Origin: Alteromonas marina | GTDB taxonomy: Bacteria; Pseudomonadota; Gammaproteobacteria; Enterobacterales; Alteromonadaceae | DNA length: 64,000 nt | Direction: 5' to 3' | NCBI RefSeq assembly: GCF_000808575.1 | Contig: NZ_JWLW01000017.1 | Span: 62,001-126,000, forward strand | Shown here: piece by piece, positions 35,101-43,511 of the stretch | How the letters are laid out: each line of letters opens with the position of its first letter | Numbering within the stretch: the first letter of the stretch is position 1 | Translations under genes and position numbers: made by a program | The notes under the pieces: model-generated | What the model was told of the DNA's origin: nothing | Seen by the model: the letters and a program-made list of their open reading frames with translations, nothing else | Databases searched by the model: none

Positions 35101-36702
35101 GTGGAATTCAGAATAGCCATAGTAGAAGACAATGCCACTGCTCGAACTGCGCTTCGAGGACACTTAATGTCTATCGCTAATTTATCTGTCAGCAGCTTCG
35201 CTTCGGGAGTGGAGCTTAAAGCGGCACTAAAAAAGCAAAATTTTGAGCTGCTGTTAATGGATTATCACCTTGGTCAAGGCAAGACTGGCGTCGAGTGGGT
35301 GCAAAATTTAAGAGAAGCGGGCTTTATTAGGCCAAGTACGGGCATCATATTTCTTACTTCAGACCGCTCACCGCAAATAATCGGTCGGATCATGGATCTT
35401 CAACCTGACGTTTTGCTCATCAAACCCTACACTATCGCCTCTTTAACTCGCCAAATTAATCACTATTTAAGCTACCGTGACTTTGTCAAAAACGTTTTGC
35501 ATTCCCTAGACAATAAGCAGGTAGAGCGTGCTATTGGCGTAATAAGGGCGAAAATTTCAGAGGGTATTCCTCCTCGCCTAGTTGCAGATATTCGCAAGCT
35601 TTATGCTCGGCTTCTATACGAGAGTGGTGACCTTCAAAGAGCCCTTAGCATTTATGAAGATGTGTTAACTCGGTCAGATAAAGTACTCTGGGCGCAATGG
35701 GGTAAAGTTAAGTGTCAATATGCCTCTGGCCAATGGCCGCATTGCAAGCGTCACTTAAGTCAGATGGTAAACTCTAGCTTAGCGCGTGATAAAGCATTTG
35801 AATGGCTTGCTTCTATATCTTTTGAGCAAGATTCTTACGACCAGGTAGAAAAATACTTAAATGAAATTAAGTTTAGTGAATTAAGCCTACCCGCAGCCAA
35901 GCTAAAAACAATCGCTTATCAAAAACAAGACAAGGTCGTTGAGGCTATCGATCTTCTGCAAAAAAAGCGAGCTATGCATCGCAGTGCTAAAGACAGCTTC
36001 AATGACTTTACCTTTGAATTGGCTGAGTTCTACTTGTTTCTGGCAGAGGAGTCGCCTGAAACCAATAGAAAAGAAAGTTTATCCCAGGCAAGAAAGCTAG
36101 TAGGTATTGCAGGTAGAAGTCAGGGCGACCCACAAACATTACAAAAGCGAGACTACCTATTGGCGTTTTCAGCCGTGTTAGATGGAGAGCTTGAAAAAGC
36201 TGAGCATCTGCTTGAGGGCGAACACATTGATAATTACCTTCGCACCGAGCCCTCGATTCTGGTTATCGCTGCAAAAGTACACCATGGACTTGGCGATGAG
36301 CGTAAAGCGGGTGAACTGTTATTAATGGCTAAACAGAAGAATGCCGAACTGCAAGCGATATCCGAGCAAGTGATGAATGATGCCCTTATTTTTACAGGCG
36401 GAGAACGATTAGGCTTAAATCATGAGCAGGCTGTTTCTATCAATGAGACAGGCACTCAGCTTTTCATCGAAGGCTTATTTACTAAGGCTATGAAGCATTT
36501 CTATGATGCATTCCAGCTTTCACCTGAAACCGCAGCTTTTGGATTAAACCTGCTCCAATGCATGATTGAAGCAGACGCAGGCGTTTACCGTAAGTTTAGT
36601 ATCAAACACCTACTCGACAAAATAACCAGCTTACCGTTAAACGACACAAACAAGGCGCGTTTAGCGCAGCTCACCTTATCCGCGCAAGAACAAGCACTTT
36701 AG
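35101..36702 (+). CDS. response regulator with C-terminal TPR repeats (second copy)
   Basis: About 533 residues, same architecture as 13600-15240. The receiver domain has VEDNATAR, phospho-acceptor Asp in LMDYHLGQG, Thr in FLTSD and Lys in LIKPY. A TPR-rich helical region follows (KLYARLLYESGDLQRALSIY, AGELLLMAKQKNAELQAISE). No output domain is seen, so it should act through protein contacts. GTG 35101 is preferred; an in-frame TTG at 35092 would add three residues and neither has a strong ribosome site. It splits the valine-catabolism genes and shares no operon with them. Confidence 0.9.
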   Translation: MEFRIAIVEDNATARTALRGHLMSIANLSVSSFASGVELKAALKKQNFELLLMDYHLGQGKTGVEWVQNLREAGFIRPSTGIIFLTSDRSPQIIGRIMDLQPDVLLIKPYTIASLTRQINHYLSYRDFVKNVLHSLDNKQVERAIGVIRAKISEGIPPRLVADIRKLYARLLYESGDLQRALSIYEDVLTRSDKVLWAQWGKVKCQYASGQWPHCKRHLSQMVNSSLARDKAFEWLASISFEQDSYDQVEKYLNEIKFSELSLPAAKLKTIAYQKQDKVVEAIDLLQKKRAMHRSAKDSFNDFTFELAEFYLFLAEESPETNRKESLSQARKLVGIAGRSQGDPQTLQKRDYLLAFSAVLDGELEKAEHLLEGEHIDNYLRTEPSILVIAAKVHHGLGDERKAGELLLMAKQKNAELQAISEQVMNDALIFTGGERLGLNHEQAVSINETGTQLFIEGLFTKAMKHFYDAFQLSPETAAFGLNLLQCMIEADAGVYRKFSIKHLLDKITSLPLNDTNKARLAQLTLSAQEQAL

Positions 36703-36751
36703 CATCTCTAAACTGCTTGCTCTTGGCGAAGCTATTTTTGCACAAACGTGT

Positions 36752-37627
36752 CTACTTTAAGCGAGTGAGCAAGCTTGAGGTATCCCAACGACCGCCACCC
36801 AGTTTTTGAACGTCCGCATAGTATTGGTCGACCAGTGCAGTTAACGCTAAAGTCGAGCCATTTTTTCGGGCTTCATCAAGTGCGATGTTCAAATCTTTAC
36901 GCATCCAATCGACCGCAAAACCAAAATCAAAGCTATTGTTTAACATCGTACTGGCTCTGTTTTCCATTTGCCACGATTGCGCTGCACCCTTACTGATAAC
37001 GTCAACTACCGCATTGCAATCAAGTCCAGCACGTTGACCAAAATGCAGCGCTTCGGCCAAGCCCTGTACGATACCGGCAATACAAATCTGATTCATCATT
37101 TTCGCCAATTGTCCGCTGCCGCTTTTACCGAGTAACTGGCTATGTCGCGCGTAATTCGACATTACTGGCTCTACAGTGCTATATACCGCTTCATCGCCAC
37201 CTATCATAATGGTTAACTGGCCATTCTCTGCCCCTGCCTGACCTCCTGAAACAGGGGCATCTAAAAAGCCAATCTGTTTATTCTTGCAAGTTTCATATAG
37301 CTCTCTGGCGATATCAGCAGACGCGGTAGTATGATCAACTAACACACTGCCAGCTTTCATTACAGCTAATGCTTGAGTGCCAACATCTCTCACATCGTAA
37401 TCGTTACCCACACACATAAAAACAATGTCAGCGTTTTCACACGCCTTATCAACGCTGTCGCTTGCGCTGACGGTAGCGCCATCTGTGTCATAAATCGATA
37501 GCCATTGCTGTGCTTTTTGGGAAGTTCGATTATAAACAGTGACTGCATATCCGGCTTTGCTTAAGTGCCCAGCCATGGGGAAGCCCATCACACCCAAGCC
37601 CAAAAAACTCACTTTTAAATTACTCAT
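36752..37627 (-). CDS. mmsB: 3-hydroxyisobutyrate dehydrogenase-like NAD(P) oxidoreductase
   Basis: A 291-residue beta-hydroxyacid dehydrogenase: GLGVMGFPMAGHLSKAGYAV dinucleotide motif, the family block LDAPVSGGQAGAENGQL and the catalytic Lys in SGQLAKMMNQ. In valine breakdown this step oxidises 3-hydroxyisobutyrate to methylmalonate semialdehyde, which fits the hydrolase and dehydrogenase at 32517-34860. Substrate is inferred from context; a tartronate-semialdehyde reductase or other member of this group cannot be excluded. Separate transcript from those genes. Confidence 0.85.
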   Translation of the reverse strand: MSNLKVSFLGLGVMGFPMAGHLSKAGYAVTVYNRTSQKAQQWLSIYDTDGATVSASDSVDKACENADIVFMCVGNDYDVRDVGTQALAVMKAGSVLVDHTTASADIARELYETCKNKQIGFLDAPVSGGQAGAENGQLTIMIGGDEAVYSTVEPVMSNYARHSQLLGKSGSGQLAKMMNQICIAGIVQGLAEALHFGQRAGLDCNAVVDVISKGAAQSWQMENRASTMLNNSFDFGFAVDWMRKDLNIALDEARKNGSTLALTALVDQYYADVQKLGGGRWDTSSLLTRLK

Positions 37628-37715
37628 ACAAAATATACTCTAGATACGAAACAAAGATGTTTGGATTACCTAAGAGTAACAGACTTAACGACAACAAAAA
37701 TATAGGAAAATAATT

Positions 37716-38198
37716 TTGGCACTCTATGAACACCCAATTACGTTAAACAATGGTGAACAGACTACTCTAGAACAATATAAAGGAAAGGTATTGCTTATCG
37801 TTAATACGGCAAGCAAATGCGGCTTTACTCCACAATACGAAGGGCTAGAGACACTATACAAAAAATTTCGCGATAAAGGCTTTGAGATTCTAGGATTCCC
37901 TTGTGATCAATTCGGCCATCAAGAACCGGGTAGCGACGAGGATATCGCTCAGTTTTGTAGCCTCAATTTTGGTGTTTCGTTCCCTCTATTTAAGAAAACG
38001 AATGTCAATGGTCCAGATGCCAATCCGCTGTTTGAGGAGTTAAAGCACGCAGCTCCAGGCCTTCTTGGTACTAAGCGTATAAAGTGGAATTTCACAAAGT
38101 TCTTAGTGACTGACCAGGGTAAGGTGCTTAAACGCTATGCCCCAACAGTAAAACCAGAAGCCATTGAAAAAGATATTGTAAAGCTACTCCCAAAGTAA
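37716..38198 (+). CDS. glutathione peroxidase (Cys type)
   Basis: A 160-residue thiol peroxidase with NTASKCGFTPQYEGLETLYK (peroxidatic Cys near residue 36), GFPCDQFGHQEPG (tetrad Gln) and KWNFTKFLV (tetrad Trp and Asn). It uses Cys instead of selenocysteine and reduces peroxides in the cytoplasm, often with thioredoxin as the donor. The start is TTG 37716, preceded by AGGA about eight bases upstream. It is transcribed alone. Confidence 0.93.
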   Translation: MALYEHPITLNNGEQTTLEQYKGKVLLIVNTASKCGFTPQYEGLETLYKKFRDKGFEILGFPCDQFGHQEPGSDEDIAQFCSLNFGVSFPLFKKTNVNGPDANPLFEELKHAAPGLLGTKRIKWNFTKFLVTDQGKVLKRYAPTVKPEAIEKDIVKLLPK

Positions 38199-38338
38199 TA
38201 ATTCGTTGGCCGGAATATCAAAATCAAACTGAGAAACAGCAATAAAAGCGCTCAGTGAACGCATTGTGCGCTCTGCTTGATTTATTGATCTACATCTATG
38301 CTGTTGGGAAATGGACGTGGTAAATTTTAGCGGTCAAC

Positions 38339-39400
38339 GTGAAAAAATTGGGTACTAAAATGAAAATGCTTAAACATGAAAAAGTACACGCAAACCAAAG
38401 CGACCAACAGCAAAAACATATCGCCTTTTTTAGTACCCGTCCTTATGAAAGGGCTCTTTATTCCGAGCTACTGGAAACAGTGAGCGTTGACAATGACAAA
38501 CCTATAAAGGTTGTGTTTTTTGAACATCCTCTCAATGCGTCAACTGCCGCTAGCTGCAATGGATACAGTGATGTTGTTGTATTTGTAAATGATGACATCA
38601 ATGCCGCCACTATAAACGCACTGAAGCGCTGCGGGGTTAAACATATTGCGCTTCGGTGCGCAGGCTTTAATAATGTTGATGTGAAGGCTGCAAAAAAAGC
38701 CGGTATCAAGGTAAGCCGTGTTCCCGCCTATAGCCCTGAAACGGTAGCAGAGCACACTCTCGCTCTTATTCTCACGTTAAACCGTAAAACGCACAAAGCT
38801 TATAATCGTGTTCGCGAGGGAAATTTTGATCTTGGCGGGTTAATGGGCTTCACGCTTCACGGTAAAACCGTAGGGGTAATTGGCACAGGAAAAATTGGAC
38901 AAGCGGTTATTCGCATACTCTTGGGGTTCGGGTGTCGTGTGCTTTGCTTCGATCCGCAGCCTGATAATGATGTAACTGCAAGTGGAGCGCATTATGTGAC
39001 GCTTAACGAATTGCTCGAAAAGAGCGTCATTGTCACCCTACACTGCCCGCTAAACGAAAAGAGTCATCATATAATTAACGCAGAGAGCATTGATAAAATG
39101 CCCCAAGGCGTAATGCTTATTAATACGTCTCGAGGCGGGCTTGTCGATGATAACGCTATCATCAAAGGGCTTAAGTCGAAGAAAATTGGATATTTAGGGC
39201 TAGACGTTTATGAAAGAGAGTCCGAACTTTTCTTTCATGACCATTCGCAGGAAATTATTCAGGATGATATTTTTCAGCGCTTAACAACCTTCCCTAACGT
39301 TTTAATAACGGGACACCAAGGGTTCTTTACACTCGAAGCGCTGCACGAAATTGCCGCCACTACGCTCAACAACATCATCACAGGGGCGAATACGCTCTAA
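38339..39400 (+). CDS. ldhA: D-lactate dehydrogenase-type 2-hydroxyacid dehydrogenase
   Basis: A 353-residue NAD-dependent 2-hydroxyacid dehydrogenase with the NAD-binding block VGVIGTGKIGQAVIRILLGF, ALRCAGFNNVDVKAAKKAGI near residue 100 and the catalytic His in LITGHQGFFT. The style is that of fermentative D-lactate dehydrogenases (LdhA, about 330 residues). The extra ~20 residues at the N-terminus are Lys/Gln-rich. The reading begins with GTG 38339; in-frame ATGs at 38360 and 38366 would remove most of that extension. Confidence 0.9.
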   Translation: MKKLGTKMKMLKHEKVHANQSDQQQKHIAFFSTRPYERALYSELLETVSVDNDKPIKVVFFEHPLNASTAASCNGYSDVVVFVNDDINAATINALKRCGVKHIALRCAGFNNVDVKAAKKAGIKVSRVPAYSPETVAEHTLALILTLNRKTHKAYNRVREGNFDLGGLMGFTLHGKTVGVIGTGKIGQAVIRILLGFGCRVLCFDPQPDNDVTASGAHYVTLNELLEKSVIVTLHCPLNEKSHHIINAESIDKMPQGVMLINTSRGGLVDDNAIIKGLKSKKIGYLGLDVYERESELFFHDHSQEIIQDDIFQRLTTFPNVLITGHQGFFTLEALHEIAATTLNNIITGANTL

Positions 39401-39447
39401 ATTGCCATGATAACGGATAAAACAAAGTGCATTTATGCTGGTCTACG

Positions 39448-40197
39448 CTAATCGGTTTCTTTTTCTAAAATCAGTTGAAAGTACTTTCCAAGCCAAAGGT
39501 ATGGTGCTCGCTTGTGATACTGGCGCTCCAACGCTAGTAAGTCATCAAACTTACTACTTTGATGGGTTATGTCGCGCATGTAATCATGGAAACAGCGAAT
39601 GCCTGCTTTCTCGATAACCTTAAAGCCCAATGACTCACAATGTTCAACCACACGCATTGCACTTAAGGGTTGCTTCGGATTTAGTCTCACTTGCTTTTTT
39701 GCTTTCATCCCTTTTTCGATGTAATCGAAATTGCCGTAAATTGCATTAGCAAACAAATTCGCATCTTGGTTGAAGAAGCTCAGGCTTAAACGGGCGCCGG
39801 GTTTCATGCTTTTATACATAAAGTCGATAGCATCGAAAGGCGCATCTAGCCATTCCAATACCGCATGACAAATCACCAAATCAAAACTGTTCAAATCTTC
39901 AATCTGTTGCAAATATTGATGCCTGATTGTAATAGTGGGCGCATCTGCTAGAAGCACCTCAGCTTGCTTCAGAACATCCTTAGACGCGTCAGTTAGCACC
40001 ACAGAATGTCCTTTTGAAGCTATGTGCGCAGTCATGACCCCCGTGCCTCCACCTATTTCGATTACGCGGACCGGCTTTGTCAAATAAGGTTCAAGGACAT
40101 CGCATAACAAGGTGTGCCTGAGCTGCCCCTTCGTCGTGCCATAGATGTTATTAGAAAACTTTTCAGCAATACCATCGAAAATACGGTCTTTGTTCAT
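39448..40197 (-). CDS. cmoM: tRNA 5-carboxymethoxyuridine methyltransferase CmoM
   Basis: A 249-residue SAM methyltransferase close to E. coli CmoM (261 residues), with the family start DRIFDGIAEKFSNNIYGTTK, SAM motif VIEIGGGTGVMTAHIA, the block CHAVLEWLDAP and the C-terminal HDYMRDI. It methylates cmo5U34 in certain tRNAs to mcmo5U, downstream of the hydroxylation by TrhO (11781-12776). It is 15 bp downstream of the Nif3-like gene on the same strand, probably an operon. Confidence 0.93.
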   Translation of the reverse strand: MNKDRIFDGIAEKFSNNIYGTTKGQLRHTLLCDVLEPYLTKPVRVIEIGGGTGVMTAHIASKGHSVVLTDASKDVLKQAEVLLADAPTITIRHQYLQQIEDLNSFDLVICHAVLEWLDAPFDAIDFMYKSMKPGARLSLSFFNQDANLFANAIYGNFDYIEKGMKAKKQVRLNPKQPLSAMRVVEHCESLGFKVIEKAGIRCFHDYMRDITHQSSKFDDLLALERQYHKRAPYLWLGKYFQLILEKETD

Positions 40198-40212
40198 ATA
40201 CCACTGTCGTTG

Positions 40213-40974
40213 TTAAGCTGGGTTATTAATATCAATAAATTCAACATGCACGTCGAATTGCTGCGCGATATATTCCCCTAAAGATTTCACACCATAGCGT
40301 TCTGTCGCATGGTGACCAGCAGCAAAAAAGGTAATGCCCATTTCCCTTGCTGTATGAACAGTTTGTTCAGAGACTTCGCCGGTAATAAATGCATCGACAC
40401 CGAGATCAACTGCTTGCTCAATAAAGCCTTGTCCACCACCTGTACACCAAGCAAGACTTGAAATGAGTTTTGACGCTGGCCCTTCAATCAGCACATCCCG
40501 CCCTAACAATTGCTTCATTTTAGCCTGTAGCGCAACACCTTCAGTCGCTTCCTCTAGATTACCTTGCATAACAACACCTACAGGTTTAACGCTACTGACA
40601 GCACTTATATTTTGAATATCTAGAATCGATGCAAGCTGACGATTGTTGCCAAATTCTGGATGAACATCTAAAGGAAGATGGTAAGCAAACAGATTTAGAT
40701 CATTAGCAAGTAAAGCTGAAAGACGACGCTTTTTCATGCCAGTCACAGTCTGCGACTCCCCTTTCCAAAAATAGCCATGATGCACAATAAGCGCATCGGC
40801 GTTAGCTTCTATCGCAGCGTCTACTAAAGCCTGAGATGCTGTAACCCCTGTAACAATTTTTTCTATTTTGCTGGTGCCCTCTACCTGTAAACCATTAGGG
40901 CAATAATCACTGATTTCGCTAATCCTTAACAATCCATCAAGATATTTTTGTAGCTCTGAGCGGGTAATAGACAC
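40213..40974 (-). CDS. Nif3-like dinuclear metal centre protein
   Basis: A 253-residue protein of the Nif3/YbgI family with DALIVHHGYFWKGE (metal-binding His pair) and DAFITGEVSEQTVHTAREMG and FAAGHHATERYGV at the C-terminal metal site. Members form hexameric toroids with two metals and are annotated as GTP cyclohydrolase I type 2 homologues, though the reaction is unsettled. It precedes cmoM by 15 bp in the same operon. Confidence 0.92.
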   Translation of the reverse strand: MSITRSELQKYLDGLLRISEISDYCPNGLQVEGTSKIEKIVTGVTASQALVDAAIEANADALIVHHGYFWKGESQTVTGMKKRRLSALLANDLNLFAYHLPLDVHPEFGNNRQLASILDIQNISAVSSVKPVGVVMQGNLEEATEGVALQAKMKQLLGRDVLIEGPASKLISSLAWCTGGGQGFIEQAVDLGVDAFITGEVSEQTVHTAREMGITFFAAGHHATERYGVKSLGEYIAQQFDVHVEFIDINNPA

Positions 40975-41223
40975 AAGTCCTCCGGTTGAAAGTTAGACAA
41001 ATTGTTAAAAAAACGCTATAAAATACGCGAACGTTTCGTATAACACCTATAAGTCGAATGGCGCTTATTGCGGGAAAACGAAAAAAAGTGGATTGCTCAA
41101 AGCAGCACCTACTTTATATTCACCTTATGGGGAGCAAATTGTGCTCTAACCAATCAGCCGTTACTTATTGGTGATACAAGTCAAAAACGTTCGTCATCTT
41201 AACAAAATAAAGAGCAAAAAAGC

Positions 41224-41559
41224 ATGGCAAACCTAGACAAAGATGCAGTTATCGCGGCCTTCACTAAAGCATATGAAAAAGCTAACGACAAAGCACCGTC
41301 TATTGAAAGTAAAAGTGGATGGTACAGCGTAGACGGCGGCAAAAATATGCGTCTAGCGCAACTTCAGGAAATGACAGAGACGCTAGCGTCGCATTCGCCT
41401 GAAGGAACAGAAACGAAAAAAGAGAAAAGCGAGACTAAAATCGCGGCCAAACCTGCCAAGAAGAAAGCGTCTGCTTCTAAAAAACCGGGTTTTTCGGTTA
41501 AGGATTTTTGGGCAGAAAAGCTAAACGCCGAAGTGCCTGGCGCGACATTACCACGCTAA
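41224..41559 (+). CDS. small basic-tailed hypothetical protein
   Basis: A 111-residue soluble protein. Residues 1-60 form a folded-looking helical part (MANLDKDAVIAAFTKAYEKA). Residues about 63-90 are Lys/Ala/Glu-rich and histone-H1-like (KPAKKKASASKKPG), and the end returns to ordered sequence (FSVKDFWAEKLNAEVPGATL). The basic stretch suggests nucleic-acid contact; no family is recognised. It is divergent from the Nif3-like gene, 249 bp away. Confidence 0.65.
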   Translation: MANLDKDAVIAAFTKAYEKANDKAPSIESKSGWYSVDGGKNMRLAQLQEMTETLASHSPEGTETKKEKSETKIAAKPAKKKASASKKPGFSVKDFWAEKLNAEVPGATLPR

Positions 41560-41637
41560 TTTAAAAGCATTTCACACGATGCCTAGTCGCCGCTCTGGGG
41601 GCTAGCGTATTGTCTTGACATCGGCAATTTAGTTGAC

Positions 41638-42261
41638 TTATTTTCCAGCAAGTCCCTGCGCAACAAATGGAACAAGGTGCTGGATGACTTCCTTAATATC
41701 TACGTGCTTGTGAAAATCAGACTCAGCAATTTCAGTTAATGCCTGGCTCGATGCCATTGAAAAGACAAAACTTCCCATAGCAAAATGCAGTCTCCAGAAC
41801 AGCTCTTCCTCGGGAAGTTCAGGTAAACAGCGTCTAATAGCGTCAACAAGGGCACGTATACAGTCACCGTAATCATGCATCAAAAACTTGCGCAAGTGAC
41901 CCTGAGTTTCGTTATATCCTCGACCGAGCAACTTAACAAAGGTGGCAGTACCCTGCTCCGAAATCGCGTTAAGGTTTAACATGGGTGGAATTAGAGAATA
42001 TAAAATCTGCTCGACGCCCTTGGCTCCTTCAATGGGCGGGAGAGCGTCTAGGCAACCTTTTACCTGCGGCATTAGCTCATCAAAGTATCGCTTAAACACG
42101 GCTTGAATTAAATTTTTCTTACTGCCGAAGTGATAGTTTACCGACGCCAGATTCACTTCTGCTCTTGCAGTAATTTCCCGCATAGATGTTTGGGTAAATC
42201 CACTTTGAGAAAATAAGTATTCCGCCGCATCTAATATATCGTTTTTAGTATGCCGTGCCAT
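41638..42261 (-). CDS. TetR-family regulator, PsrA-like
   Basis: A 207-residue TetR regulator. The DNA-binding helices are ILDAAEYLFSQSGFTQTSMR then EITARAEVNLASVNYHFGSK, and the ligand domain contains GQTGHLRKF-like NETQGHLRKFLMHDYGD and LFWRLHFAMGSFVFSMASSQ. The overall pattern resembles Pseudomonas PsrA, which responds to long-chain fatty acids and controls beta-oxidation genes. Binding of acyl-CoA here is inferred. The adjacent SohB, acylase and lipase genes could be part of a lipid-related neighbourhood. Confidence 0.88.
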   Translation of the reverse strand: MARHTKNDILDAAEYLFSQSGFTQTSMREITARAEVNLASVNYHFGSKKNLIQAVFKRYFDELMPQVKGCLDALPPIEGAKGVEQILYSLIPPMLNLNAISEQGTATFVKLLGRGYNETQGHLRKFLMHDYGDCIRALVDAIRRCLPELPEEELFWRLHFAMGSFVFSMASSQALTEIAESDFHKHVDIKEVIQHLVPFVAQGLAGK

Positions 42262-42363
42262 ATTCTTTTTATTATCTTTTGTCGGTTAGAAGTTAAACGG
42301 CCATCTGTGCTCATTAACGATGTTAATAGCCACATTGTAATATGTATAGATGGCCTGTAGGTA

Positions 42364-43392
42364 TTAAAACCAATGACGAGCTTTGCTCATGCTTTTCATA
42401 AATACACGCTCAACTACATTCGCCGCTGACATACCCAACTTCTCTGCCACGTTTTTCTTTACCGCATATTTAACACTAAATATTTCGCGGGCTGGATAGT
42501 GAGAGAGAATATAGTCATCAGACGTCGTAATGTCGTCAATCAGGCCCAGCGCCTTAGCTTTAACTCCTGGCCAGTACTCACCTGTAGCAACTTTGTCGAT
42601 ATCCATATCGGGGCGCTGACTTTGTACAAAGTCTTTGAACAACACATGAATTTCTTCAATTTCTTCTTTAAATTTCGCGCGGCCTTCATCGTTATTTTCG
42701 CCAAAGACCGTTAGCGTGCGTTTAAACTCCCCTGCCGTATGTTGTTCAAACTCAATATCGTTTTTCTTCAGAAGTTTGTTAAAGTTAGGCAGCTGAGCGA
42801 GAACACCTATGCTACCGATATAGGCGAATTGAGAAGCGAGCAGTTTGTCAGCAACACAAGCCATCATATAGCCACCGCTTGCCGCAACCTTATCTACTGC
42901 AATGGTCAATTTGAGGCCCTTTTCTTTAATTCTCTGTAACTGCGAGGCAGCAAGCCCATACCCGTGTACCACACCACCGCCACTTTCAAGGCGAACCAAA
43001 ACTTCGTCTTCTTTATTTGCGACACATAAGATTGCAGTGATCTCTTCACGCAAATGCTCGACTTCATTGGCATCCATAGACCCTTTAAAGTCGATAACAT
43101 ATAAGCGAGACTTTTCAGTCTCATCACCCTGATCTTTCGCTTTGCTCTTCGCTTTTGCCTCTTTTTTCTGTTCTTTTGCTAACTTTTTTAACGCGTTTTT
43201 ATCTAATAGGACTTCTTTAGCGTAATTGGTAATGTCCTTTAACTGCTCAGATATAGAAACGATTTCAAGTTGTCCTTTCCCCTGTTTCTGCTTACTCGCT
43301 ACACCAACAATAGTTGATACAACAACAACGAAGGCGACAACTAACGTTACTGCTTTGGCAACAAACAAACCGTATTCGTACAAAAACTCCAA
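42364..43392 (-). CDS. sohB: inner-membrane serine protease SohB
   Basis: A 342-residue S49-family protease with one N-terminal membrane segment (about 5-30), a charged Lys-rich linker, catalytic Ser in KVAASGGYMMA and the Lys in AGEFKRTLT. SohB is a signal-peptide-peptidase-like enzyme of the inner membrane with its catalytic domain in the periplasm. The start is TTG 43392, with AGGAG about seven bases upstream. It is transcribed towards the TetR gene, 102 bp away. Confidence 0.93.
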   Translation of the reverse strand: MEFLYEYGLFVAKAVTLVVAFVVVVSTIVGVASKQKQGKGQLEIVSISEQLKDITNYAKEVLLDKNALKKLAKEQKKEAKAKSKAKDQGDETEKSRLYVIDFKGSMDANEVEHLREEITAILCVANKEDEVLVRLESGGGVVHGYGLAASQLQRIKEKGLKLTIAVDKVAASGGYMMACVADKLLASQFAYIGSIGVLAQLPNFNKLLKKNDIEFEQHTAGEFKRTLTVFGENNDEGRAKFKEEIEEIHVLFKDFVQSQRPDMDIDKVATGEYWPGVKAKALGLIDDITTSDDYILSHYPAREIFSVKYAVKKNVAEKLGMSAANVVERVFMKSMSKARHWF

Positions 43393-43511
43393 ACTTTACT
43401 CCTAGTAAAATAAACGGGTAAGCAATGTTGTTTACCCACAACGTAAAGAGCAGCCTTACCTAATACAAGGCAAAGCCGCTGATGTAATCACGTTATAATA
43501 CCAGTCTCTAC

